Assembly: GCF_021991635.1 (NCBI RefSeq)
Contig: NZ_JAFFJA010000099.1
Span: 1 to 35,578, forward strand
From: Tepidanaerobacter sp. GT38
GTDB lineage: Bacteria > Bacillota > Thermosediminibacteria > Thermosediminibacterales > Tepidanaerobacteraceae
Length of the DNA stretch: 35,578 nucleotides
Reading direction: 5' to 3'
This document shows positions 23,038-29,949 of this stretch, piece by piece. Below the pieces are notes generated by a model. The model was not told the origin of the DNA. It searched no databases and was given only the letters and a program-made list of their open reading frames with translations. The position numbers and the translations under genes were made by a program. Within the stretch, counting starts at the first letter, position 1. Each line of letters starts with the position of its first letter.

Positions 23038-23457
23038 TTACCCCTTCAAAACCATTATAAATGTGCCAATTGTAATAAATATGCCGCCAAGAATTGTTTT
23101 AGTAGTGGGCACCTCATGTAATACTATAAAAGCAAGTATCATTGTAATAACAACACTAAATTTATCTACTGGAACGACCTTTGAAGCTTCCCCTATTTGT
23201 AATGCCTTATAATAACAAAGCCATGATAATCCTGTGGCAATGCCTGATAGAATTAAAAATATCCAACTTTTTTTACTGAGAGCAGTTATTTGGCTCTGGG
23301 TTCCTGTAATAAAAACTATACCCCATGCCATCACCAACACAACTACTGTGCGTATTGCAGTTGCTAAATTGGAACTAATCCCCTCAATCCCTATCTTAGC
23401 AAGTATAGATGTAAGCGCAGCAAATACAGCTGATAAGAATGCAAATATAAACCACAT
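23038..23457 (-). CDS. EamA-domain transporter, half-size
   Basis: A 139-residue membrane protein with one EamA domain (four to five helices), while most DMT exporters have two. Motifs: FLSAVFAALTSILAKIGIEG and YYKALQIGEASKVVPVDKFS. Half-size members are thought to act as dimers. Substrate unknown. GGAGG precedes the ATG. The 285 bases upstream hold the hairpin at 23664-23710 and nothing else recognisable. Confidence 0.88.
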   Translation of the reverse strand: MWFIFAFLSAVFAALTSILAKIGIEGISSNLATAIRTVVVLVMAWGIVFITGTQSQITALSKKSWIFLILSGIATGLSWLCYYKALQIGEASKVVPVDKFSVVITMILAFIVLHEVPTTKTILGGIFITIGTFIMVLKG

Positions 23458-23654
23458 AATATAAATCCTCCTTTGATCCTTTTATATAATTCTGCCACTG
23501 TATTACTCCTTTATTTTACACCATACATCTCATAAAAGCATTTATCTTTTTGCACTTTATTACCTTTTACCCGTCTCTCATGACACCCTCTTAATCTCAT
23601 TTGCAACCTGTTTCCTATATTTTTTTTACACTACCAGTCATGGCAGTAATATTA

Positions 23655-23710
23655 GTAAAAAGAAAATGCCACTGACAAAGTTTAACCCTAAAAGGTGTCC
23701 AATGGCATTT
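23655..23710 (-). terminator. Probable terminator of the small Cys-protein pair
   Basis: Arms AAATGCCA (23664-23671) and TGGCATTT (23703-23710) with a 31-base loop; on the minus strand followed by TCTTTTTAC. Confidence 0.5.
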
Positions 23711-23742
23711 AAACATTTCAATCGCAAATATCCTGCGCAACA

Positions 23743-23883
23743 TTAACGGCCTTTTAGATTCTTTACTTTTTTATCATTGTCCTGGTTACGATGAAGTTCA
23801 CAGCAATCCATCTTTTTACCTGCGAATTCCTTTTCATTGGCTTTGGCTATCTTATCCAGGAATTTGCTGAACCAACCTGCCAT
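23743..23883 (-). CDS. LDCC-motif-type small putative metal-binding protein (46 aa)
   Basis: A 46-residue protein: MAGWFSKFLDKIAKANEKEF, then GKKMDCCELHRNQ and a Lys-rich tail. The xDCC motif with an amphipathic N-terminal helix matches a small clostridial family described only as putative metal-binding. GGAGGTG seven bases before the ATG. It overlaps the 3' end of the preceding small gene, suggesting coupling. Confidence 0.8.
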   Translation of the reverse strand: MAGWFSKFLDKIAKANEKEFAGKKMDCCELHRNQDNDKKVKNLKGR

Positions 23884-24071
23884 GCTGTCACCTCCCAAAT
23901 CATATTGGTTTTGGTAACATCTACACTGTATTTGAGTCTTAATTGCTGTCTTCCCGTCCGGTTATTGCCTACACGGTTGTGACCTCCGCAACAGCCTCCG
24001 CCTCTTAGAATTATGTAGAAAAATCCACCTATGAAAAGTAAATTCAGCAAAGCCTCTGCCGTAAATTCCAT
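23847..24071 (-). CDS. Small membrane protein with GGGCCGGH motif
   Basis: A 74-codon frame: one membrane helix (MEFTAEALLNLLFIGGFFYI), then LRGGGCCGGHNRVG, a Cys-pair/His motif typical of tiny membrane proteins beside LDCC proteins. The later part (from about residue 35) is less protein-like and runs 37 bases into the next gene, so the ancestral stop may have been lost or a frameshift may be present. GAGGTG precedes the chosen ATG at 24071; an ATG at 24080 is less well placed. Confidence 0.6.
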   Translation of the reverse strand: MEFTAEALLNLLFIGGFFYIILRGGGCCGGHNRVGNNRTGRQQLRLKYSVDVTKTNMIWEVTAWQVGSANSWIR

Positions 24072-24191
24072 TTTCAACACCTCTTTGACAAAGTATTTTG
24101 TATGAGCTGTGGTCCCATGTATATCAATCGTATATAAAGATTATCAAAAAAATGTGAAGAACTTATGAAGTCTGTCATTGAAAATTTGGTA

Positions 24192-24220
24192 TTGCTTTTT
24201 TTTAAAACTGCATTTATAAT
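24192..24220 (+). promoter_or_regulatory. Promoter of the T-box/symporter unit
   Basis: TTGCTT (24192-24197), 17 bases, TATAAT (24215-24220). A perfect palindrome TAATCC-GATA-GGATTA lies at 24237-24252, just inside the transcript, and could be an operator. Confidence 0.65.
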
Positions 24221-24261
24221 TTTGATTAATTCCTAGTAATCCGATAGGATTAATTGTATAT

Positions 24262-24550
24262 ACGAATAAACGCTGTGAACGGGAAGAGTAGACTTTCAAT
24301 GACCATCACAGAGAGAGAGCCCTTTGGCTGAAAGGTTCTCATGGCATGATTGTTGAAGTGCACCCGGGAGTGGCATGCCGAAGCAAACTATGACTTGTTA
24401 GGCTTAGACGGAAGCCCCCGTTATAGGGTACGGCATAAAAATATGCCGATAAAGTTGAACTGCAGACATAAAAATCTTATGTTTGCAGTTTAAGCAGAGT
24501 GGAACCGCGGAAGACTTTCGCCTCTGAATATTTGGCGAAAGTCTTTTTTA
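24262..24550 (+). promoter_or_regulatory. T-box leader, tRNA-Cys specific
   Basis: Stem I starts with CGCTGTGAACGGGAAGAGTA, with the loop-E AGTA; the distal arm pairs GAGAG and GGTTCTC. The 3' specifier strand reads TTGAAG-TGC-ACCCGGGAG, giving specifier UGC (24359-24361). The antiterminator core AGAGTGGAACCGCGG is at 24497-24510 region; its bulge UGGA (24500-24503) would pair with a U73 discriminator and the tRNA CCA end. The terminator stem AAGACTTTCGCC / GGCGAAAGTCTT (24511-24545) ends in T6. tRNA-Cys has U73, so codon and bulge agree. Uncharged tRNA-Cys would permit read-through into the symporter. Confidence 0.93.
24511..24550 (+). terminator. T-box intrinsic terminator
   Basis: 12-bp perfect stem and T-run; mutually exclusive with the antiterminator that uses GGAACCGCGG. 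Confidence 0.9.
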
Positions 24551-24630
24551 ATTAGGTAATATGCTTTTGCCGGCCGGCGCTATTACCTCTTTATTTTCAA
24601 GCTTAATTCTAGCTAAAGGAGATGGATCTA

Positions 24631-25932
24631 GTGAGTTTTATATCATTCTTACTCAGCATTGCAGGTGCGCTAGTTCTTTACAAAATGCGCAAAAACCACA
24701 TTAACTTTGGTATCACTGTTCTTACCGGTATGTTTTTTGGTATAGCCATGGGAACTTTCTTTAAAGAAAGTTCCCTGATTTTAGACTTAGTTGGCAAAGC
24801 TTATGTAAGCCTAATCAAAATGCTTGTAATTCCACTAGTAATGACATCGATTATTTCAAGCATAACTACATTGAAGAATCCTGATCAATTAAAGCGTATC
24901 GGGGTTAAATCTTTTGCATGGCTTCTTTCCACCACCGCTGTAGCTACGGCTATCGGTATTGTAGTGGCTCAAGCCATGAACATTGGGGCAGGTATATCTT
25001 TCACACCTGATGAGTCTTTTAAAGCCCGGGAAATCCCCACTTTTTCGCAGGTATTTCTTGACATGCTACCGACCAATCCCATACAGGCAATGGCAGAAGC
25101 GAAAATCCTGCCAATTATAGTCTTTTCCATTTGGATTGCCGCAGCTATCATAATTGAAAGCCAAAGGCATCCTGAAGCTATAAAGCCTGTAAAAGAATTT
25201 ATTGCGTCTTTTCAAAGGATTATGTTCCGATCCACCAAAATGGTTATTTCCTTGACTCCTTATGGTGTTTATGGTCTCATCACGACCATAGCCGCAAAAT
25301 ACGGCTTAGAAACAATTCTACCCCTACTTAAATTTATTGCTGCGGTTTATATCGCCTGCATTTTACAGTTAGTATTAGTCCACGCAAGCCTTGTCGCCAT
25401 TGTAGCAAAGGTTAACCCCATAAAGTTTTTCCAAAAAATGTCCCCCGCACTAATGGTGGCATTCTCTACCCAATCTAGTTATGGCACCTTACCCGTAACT
25501 ATACGCTCACTGGTGGAACGAGTAAAGGTCTCTGAGAAGATCGCCAGTTTTACAGCCCCTCTGGGCGCTACAGTGGGTATGAATGCTTGCGGCGGCCTTT
25601 ACCCGGCTATAGTTGCCGTGTTTGTGGCAAGAATATTTGATGTAGAGCTTACCATGAGTCACTACCTACTTCTCATAGGTGTAACGACTTTTTCATCAAT
25701 AGGAATTGCTGGTGTTCCTGGAACAGCATCCATTGTTACTACTGTTGTGCTCACAAGCCTTAAACTTCCTATTGAGGGTCTTGCCATAGTGATGGGAGTA
25801 GATGTAGTCGTCGACATGATGAGAACCCTGACCAATGTGGCCGGAGCTTCTGTATCGTCACTCATGGTAGCAAGTTCAGAAGAAGAGTTCGATCGAGTAG
25901 CATTCAACCAAAGCGAACTCGTAGAGACTTAA
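24631..25932 (+). CDS. tcyP: Dicarboxylate/amino acid:cation symporter, L-cystine uptake (TcyP-like)
   Basis: A 433-residue DAACS-family membrane protein with eight predicted helices and two re-entrant loops. Motifs: MLVIPLVMTSIISSITTL, the serine-rich loop AFSTQSSYGTLPVTI (near residue 280), IAGVPGTASIVTTVV and GVDVVVDMMRTLTNVAGAS, where the Asp/Arg/Asn residues coordinate substrate and sodium. The long N-terminal helix followed by MRKNHINFG resembles TcyP/YhcL cystine carriers. An ATG at 24622 touches AAAGGAG with no spacing, so GTG at 24631 is preferred. A tRNA-Cys T-box upstream independently points to cystine or cysteine uptake. Confidence 0.85.
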   Translation: MSFISFLLSIAGALVLYKMRKNHINFGITVLTGMFFGIAMGTFFKESSLILDLVGKAYVSLIKMLVIPLVMTSIISSITTLKNPDQLKRIGVKSFAWLLSTTAVATAIGIVVAQAMNIGAGISFTPDESFKAREIPTFSQVFLDMLPTNPIQAMAEAKILPIIVFSIWIAAAIIIESQRHPEAIKPVKEFIASFQRIMFRSTKMVISLTPYGVYGLITTIAAKYGLETILPLLKFIAAVYIACILQLVLVHASLVAIVAKVNPIKFFQKMSPALMVAFSTQSSYGTLPVTIRSLVERVKVSEKIASFTAPLGATVGMNACGGLYPAIVAVFVARIFDVELTMSHYLLLIGVTTFSSIGIAGVPGTASIVTTVVLTSLKLPIEGLAIVMGVDVVVDMMRTLTNVAGASVSSLMVASSEEEFDRVAFNQSELVET

Positions 25933-26004
25933 CTGAAACGACAAGCGCCATTTCGGTTTGAGGCTATCGCCAGTGCTAGCCTTGATTGGTTAGGACTAAA
26001 AATC

Positions 26005-26040
26005 GGCGGATAGACAATGTTTAAATAGCTATCCGCCTTT
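26005..26040 (+). terminator. Terminator of the symporter gene
   Basis: GGCGGATAG (26005-26013) and CTATCCGCC (26029-26037), followed by TTTCT. An additional hairpin AGGCTA/TAGCCT is at 25961-25982. Confidence 0.75.
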
Positions 26041-26145
26041 CTAATACACAAACTTGGTTTCAAACAAATTCCAATGTAAACCCTATACCTTTTCCCTATG
26101 GTCTCCAAAACCTTTCTTATCGCAGATAATAAATGCAGTTCTATA

Positions 26146-26442
26146 TCAATTATGTTTTTCCTTGTATTTGTTAATAACCAGATATAGGCTTCCTAATATA
26201 GTTAGTAATACAAAGATGGCGGTAAACGAGTGAGAAATTTGACCTGACAAAAAAATTGCTGTTGGCCCATCAGCACCGCCTATGATTCCTACTGTACTTG
26301 CATTGGCTGTATCTACATTATATTTATTGGACAAGTATAGTGAAAATATGATTTGAGGAAAAACGCTGACGAAGGCCATCAAAGCACATAGAACGGTAAA
26401 TATAGTAGCAACCTTGATTTTTATTGATTCGTGTTTTACCAT
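26146..26442 (-). CDS. Small membrane protein with the GGADGPT motif of Na+-decarboxylase beta subunits
   Basis: 98 residues with two membrane helices (about 10-35 and 70-90). Between them VGIIGGADGPTAIFLSG (about residues 51-67) is the same block found in OadB/GcdB, the sodium-channel subunit of biotin-dependent decarboxylases. The rest of that about 400-residue subunit, and the alpha and biotin subunits, are absent nearby. A short stand-alone family with this motif exists in clostridia with no known role. GGGGGAG precedes the ATG. Not a clear fragment, because it has its own N-terminus and charged tail. Confidence 0.7.
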   Translation of the reverse strand: MVKHESIKIKVATIFTVLCALMAFVSVFPQIIFSLYLSNKYNVDTANASTVGIIGGADGPTAIFLSGQISHSFTAIFVLLTILGSLYLVINKYKEKHN

Positions 26443-26564
26443 ACTTTATTTAACTCCCCCATATTGTTTGAGGCACTTACTTTCTCCAATATAAGCCAAG
26501 GCCTTTCGCAGACTATGAGCCTAACATTAGACAGAGTGGCCTTTAGTGCTTCTACCTTTTACGG

Positions 26565-27086
26565 CTATATTTTTTTATACCTGCCTTTAAATTTCTGAAC
26601 AATAAATTCCCTAAAAGCATCAAGATCATCTACATCTTTTTTCCTTATCAATGAAGCTTGGTTTGCAGTCAAATAAAAAATAAAGTAATCTCTGCTTTCC
26701 ATTAGGGCATAAAATTGTTCGTATTTTAGTTCCCCCTTTGACTTAAGGGTCTCATTTTCCATAACAATTCGATCCTCATAAAATTTTAAAGTATTGATGC
26801 TGTCAAATGCACCTGTCTTATCTGTTTTTACCCGCTGAGCATTTTTCTTTTCAACTTTAAATAATACCGCGCCAATTGCCAATGCAAACAAAAATACCCA
26901 AGATATGATAAATTTAATAAGATTAAAGCTGCCACCGTCGAAATTGACAACAAAGCTTCCAATCAAAGCGATTAATCCAATTAAGGGGATTATAACTTTA
27001 TTTCTTCTAAATGTGGCAATATATAAAAATCTCCTATAGTCTTCTTTGGACAGAGTTGTATTTATTATGATTTTGGGTTGCTCCAC
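26565..27086 (-). CDS. YcxB-like family membrane protein
   Basis: 173 residues: N-terminal TTLSKEDYRRFLYIATFRRN, two membrane helices (about 32-75), then a YcxB-like C-terminal domain (FYEDRIVMENETLKSKGELK, YEQFYALMESRDYFIFYLT). The function of the family is unknown. GTG start with GGAGGTG upstream. It lies 24 bases after the SHOCT gene and is probably cotranscribed. Confidence 0.82.
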   Translation of the reverse strand: MEQPKIIINTTLSKEDYRRFLYIATFRRNKVIIPLIGLIALIGSFVVNFDGGSFNLIKFIISWVFLFALAIGAVLFKVEKKNAQRVKTDKTGAFDSINTLKFYEDRIVMENETLKSKGELKYEQFYALMESRDYFIFYLTANQASLIRKKDVDDLDAFREFIVQKFKGRYKKI

Positions 27087-27110
27087 ATTATCACCTCCAG
27101 ATTAATTATA

Positions 27111-27473
27111 CTACCACTTTTCCCGCAAAATTTCTTCGCGCTTCTTTTGGAATTCCTCTTCAGTAATGAGGCCATCTTCTTTTAGCCTATTTAGTTTTCT
27201 AAGCTTTATTTCAAAATCACCACTTAAAGATGTTGACTGATTATCTTTCTCTTCATCGTCTGTTTCTATCTCCCATGACGCAACACCTTTACCGCTAAAA
27301 AAGTTATATGCTTGAAGCCCTGTTATACAAACTGCAACCATTGTCCAGAATACACCAAAAATACCTGCAGCAGGAATTGCTATGAATAATCCTATAAATA
27401 CAAAAATAATACCTAACACCATACCAAACAGCAATGCTGGCTTACTTGGTTTAACTTTTATTCTCTTTGCCAT
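27111..27473 (-). CDS. SHOCT-domain membrane protein
   Basis: 120 residues: two hydrophobic segments (about 13-35 and 36-60), an acidic linker, and a C-terminal SHOCT motif KLNRLKEDGLITEEEFQKKR. SHOCT domains end many membrane proteins and are thought to mediate oligomerisation. AAGGAG precedes the ATG. Paired with the YcxB-like gene. Confidence 0.85.
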   Translation of the reverse strand: MAKRIKVKPSKPALLFGMVLGIIFVFIGLFIAIPAAGIFGVFWTMVAVCITGLQAYNFFSGKGVASWEIETDDEEKDNQSTSLSGDFEIKLRKLNRLKEDGLITEEEFQKKREEILREKW

Positions 27474-27564
27474 AAAACCATCTCCTTTATTATACAGGTG
27501 ATATTGGTCTTTTATTTTTAGCCTTTCGAACCTATCATCTACAATACATTTTACACCGATTAAT

Positions 27565-28296
27565 CTATATTACCAATATATTTCCGTTCACTTTCAGCCA
27601 CTTTCTACTTTCAGCATAGTTTGGCAGAATAGACTCTACAAGGTTCCAAAAGTCTTTTGAGTGATTCATAATTTTCAAGTGGCACAGTTCGTGCACAATT
27701 ACATAATCAATTACATGAAGAGGTGCCATAATCAATCTCCAGTTTAAATTAATATTTCCCTTTATACTGCAACTCCCCCACCTGGTTTTCTGGTCTTTGA
27801 TCACCACTTTGCAGGGAGTCACTTTGAGTTGATAAGAATACTTTTCAATTCTTTCTTTAACAATTTCAGCAAAACGCTGCCTGTACCATTTTATCAATGC
27901 TTCTTTTATTACCTGATGCCTGCTTTCCTCAGATAATCCCTTAGATATGTACACCGTAACAGTATCCTCTTGTATGAACACTTCAACCTCGCATAAATCT
28001 TTTTCCAGTATTTCAAGGATATATTCATTGCCAAGATACAAGAATATTTCCCCACCGATAAACTGCCTGCGTATCAAATTTGAATTTCTCTCTATAACTT
28101 CATTTACTTTCTTAATGATCCAGTCTGCTTTTTTCTGGACTGTTTCCCGAATCTGTTTTTCACTGATATGTAAGGGAACGGATACCTTTACCTCACCATT
28201 ACTATCAATCGTGATCCCTATTGTTTTTCGCCTGGTTTTAACTACAGTATAGGCAACCTTATTACCTTCAATCTCTACAAAATATTTTTTATCCAT
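27565..28296 (-). CDS. YgjP-like (DUF45) M48-type metallopeptidase
   Basis: 243 residues. The zinc site is VIVHELCHLKIMNHSKDFW (about residues 195-213): HExxH with a downstream His/Asp. KTRWGSCSIKGNINLNWRLI is the family's WGSC block. Known members sit beside or within type I restriction loci or act alone; no such locus is here. The start at 28296 is uncertain: GTGAGG lies very close, and a TTG at 28314 is an alternative. The remaining 28297-28425 shows no further gene. Confidence 0.85.
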   Translation of the reverse strand: MDKKYFVEIEGNKVAYTVVKTRRKTIGITIDSNGEVKVSVPLHISEKQIRETVQKKADWIIKKVNEVIERNSNLIRRQFIGGEIFLYLGNEYILEILEKDLCEVEVFIQEDTVTVYISKGLSEESRHQVIKEALIKWYRQRFAEIVKERIEKYSYQLKVTPCKVVIKDQKTRWGSCSIKGNINLNWRLIMAPLHVIDYVIVHELCHLKIMNHSKDFWNLVESILPNYAESRKWLKVNGNILVI

Positions 28297-28425
28297 ATCC
28301 TCACTCACTTGCAATAAAATTGTAGACGTGCTTTATAATATCCACTATATCGACAGTATCTTAGATATTATTAATGATTTCTTCATGGGCTTGTAATAAA
28401 CCTCTTTTAACTCTAAAAACTCAAT

Positions 28426-28490
28426 AAAAAAACATGGCTACAGGCTTCCTTTGCCCTTATAAACCATGTTTCCTAAAAGAACTTTATTTA
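28426..28490 (-). repeat. Terminator-like repeat element, copy B
   Basis: AAACATGG (28430-28437) and CCATGTTT (28464-28471), T-run on the minus strand, AAATAAAGTT motif upstream at the same distance as in copy A (22523-22590). It lies about 47 bases past the DUF2703 gene. Confidence 0.65.
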
Positions 28491-28537
28491 CCCCATTTTC
28501 ACACATCTGGAAAAATAGGAGTTTATTTATCTAAGTA

Positions 28538-29101
28538 TTAATCACATTGTTTATTTTTCTCAACCGACTCAAAAAAACGCCGCAAATTGTCCGGTAATTG
28601 ATATGCTTTACTATCAGCTCTATCATTCAACTGTCCTTGTTTATCGCTATATAATTCACGAAGTATAGCATCAACTATCATTGCTTTTGGAGGAACATTG
28701 AATTCTTTACCTTTATACACCCATACACGACAGTCCACTTCATCCCCGCACAAATCGCCACACGATTCACAAAGTGACTCTCTCGTTTCCAGTTGTATAT
28801 CCTTCCCATTAATACGGATAGTAGGTGAGCTCTCAAATCTATACTGTATGGCCTTTTCTTTACTATCAATATGAACTTTATTTACAATAACTTCTGCGCC
28901 TGCTAATTCAAGCACTTTGGCCACATCTTCAATTGCTTCTTCAAGGCTGTCCTCCGTACCCTGGCATCTCGTACATATACTTAAATCCAAATACATAAAA
29001 TCGATTATTATTTTTCTCTTTTCTGCTTCATAATTTGGCTCTTCACACCCACAATTCGTACTGCAGCAGGTATTGTTTCTTTGAGTTTCGCAACATCCCA
29101 T
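28538..29101 (-). CDS. DUF2703 family Cys-rich protein
   Basis: 187 residues. After a Cys-rich head (MGCCETQRNNTCCSTNCGCE) comes a thioredoxin-like core, YLDLSICTRCQGTEDSLEEA, with SSPTIRINGKDI and ESLCESCGDLCGDEVDCRVW, then PPKAMIVDAILRELY. DUF2703 proteins occur in arsenic and thiol-metal clusters; the CTRC motif and SPT cis-proline-like loop suggest a redox or metal-transfer role. Start ATG 29101 chosen for GGAGG; an in-frame ATG at 29137 lies within an inverted repeat. Confidence 0.85.
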   Translation of the reverse strand: MGCCETQRNNTCCSTNCGCEEPNYEAEKRKIIIDFMYLDLSICTRCQGTEDSLEEAIEDVAKVLELAGAEVIVNKVHIDSKEKAIQYRFESSPTIRINGKDIQLETRESLCESCGDLCGDEVDCRVWVYKGKEFNVPPKAMIVDAILRELYSDKQGQLNDRADSKAYQLPDNLRRFFESVEKNKQCD

Positions 29102-29136
29102 AATAAAAGCCTCCTTCTTTATAACGCCTAGATTCA

Positions 29137-29171
29137 TAAGAAAATTTTTCGGTTGTAGTAAAATTTTCTTA
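29137..29171 (-). promoter_or_regulatory. 12-bp inverted repeat ahead of the DUF2703 gene
   Basis: TAAGAAAATTTT (29137-29148) and AAAATTTTCTTA (29160-29171), perfect, 11-base spacer, 36 bases before the start codon. Could be an operator or a hairpin in the transcript between the thioredoxin-like and DUF2703 genes. Confidence 0.45.
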
Positions 29172-29189
29172 CATTAGCGGCGTTTCAAT

Positions 29190-29213
29190 GAGGCGGAAAT
29201 ATGCTCCCGCCTC
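29190..29213 (-). terminator. GC-rich hairpin after the thioredoxin-like gene
   Basis: GAGGCGG (29190-29196) and CCGCCTC (29207-29213), directly after the stop, without T-run: perhaps a partial terminator or RNA-stability element within the operon. Confidence 0.5.
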
Positions 29214-29214
29214 G

Positions 29215-29442
29215 TTATAAATATCTTTTAATATCCTCTACCGACGGAACTCTTCCCATAACCTTTACCTGTTCATCTACTACAAGTGCAGGTGTTCTCA
29301 TTACACCATATGCCATAATGTCCTTAAAATCCTCTACTTTTTCAATAGTGGCTTCAATTCCCAGTTCCTTTACAGCCTCCCTGACATTAGCCTCTAATTT
29401 CTTGCAATTGGCACATCCTGGACCTAAAACTTTAATTACCAT
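29215..29442 (-). CDS. Thioredoxin family protein (small glutaredoxin-like, TM0996/MTH895 type)
   Basis: 75 residues: MVIKVLGPGCANCKKLEANV with a CANC active site, YGVMRTPALVVDEQVKVMGR with the cis-Pro loop. This mini-thioredoxin class commonly neighbours ArsR and UPF0718 permease genes. It may reduce arsenate reductase or pass thiol-bound metal; inference. GGAGG before the ATG at 29442. Confidence 0.92.
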   Translation of the reverse strand: MVIKVLGPGCANCKKLEANVREAVKELGIEATIEKVEDFKDIMAYGVMRTPALVVDEQVKVMGRVPSVEDIKRYL

Positions 29443-29473
29443 AATAAAATCCTCCTTCATCAATTTATACTAA

Positions 29474-29692
29474 TTATTCCATTATTATTGCCATTCCACA
29501 GCATTCCTTTGCACAGGTTCCACACCCTGTACATTTTGCATAATCAATTTCTATTCTGCCACCTAAAGGCTCATCATCATCCTCGACATAACTTATTGCA
29601 TGATTAAGACATGCAATTATCGCTTTGCAGATATTGCCTGTGCAGGATATTTCTCCTTTAAAATAACTGGTCTCACACCTTCCGCCTCCCAA
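29474..29692 (-). CDS. Single-cluster ferredoxin-like protein, TTG start
   Basis: 72 residues: N-terminal RCETSYFKGEISCTGNICKA with three Cys, then DYAKCTGCGTCAKECCGMAI with a [4Fe-4S] motif and extra Cys. The only usable start is TTG at 29692 (GTG/ATG absent in frame), one codon after the stop of the preceding ferredoxin gene and in the same frame, with no clear ribosome site. Translation may depend on coupling or read-through. Member of the ArsR1 operon. Confidence 0.65.
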   Translation of the reverse strand: MGGGRCETSYFKGEISCTGNICKAIIACLNHAISYVEDDDEPLGGRIEIDYAKCTGCGTCAKECCGMAIIME

Positions 29693-29695
29693 CGT

Positions 29696-29935
29696 TTAGC
29701 AACTGCAGCATCCGCAACTGCAATTATCCTTTCCACCAGTGTCGCCAACATACTCAATTGCATCTGAAGGGCATAGGTTTTGACATCCTCTGCATCCTTC
29801 AACACAACCTTAGGGATATACTACCACAGGCCTGTCAACTTCTTTCTTGTAAACCCCGTGTGAGCACTTGTTAAAACATGCCCCGCACTCAATACAATTT
29901 TCATAGTTAATTACTGGATACCAGTTCTTTGACAT
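29696..29935 (-). pseudogene. Ferredoxin-family gene interrupted by one in-frame TAA
   Basis: From ATG 29935 the frame gives 41 residues with the cluster motif CIECGACFNKCSHGVY, then TAA (29812-29810), then 37 more codons in the same frame that complete the family: GCVEGCRGCQNLCPSDAIEY and a tail CSCGCCSC before the natural TAA. Relatives have a Glu or Asp there, so one G-to-T change (GAA to TAA) explains it. No frameshift and no other damage, so the mutation is recent, or it is a sequencing error. Confidence 0.75.
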
Positions 29936-29949
29936 TTAAACCCTCTCCT

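Noticed and set aside
24359-24363. GCA (Ala) or CAC (His) as the T-box specifier
   Set aside because: Register relative to GAA and ACCC favours UGC, and the UGGA bulge fits U73 rather than A73 or C73.
29810-29812. Recoding of the in-frame TAA as selenocysteine or pyrrolysine
   Set aside because: Those use TGA and TAG; the family has an ordinary residue there, so a nonsense change is simpler.
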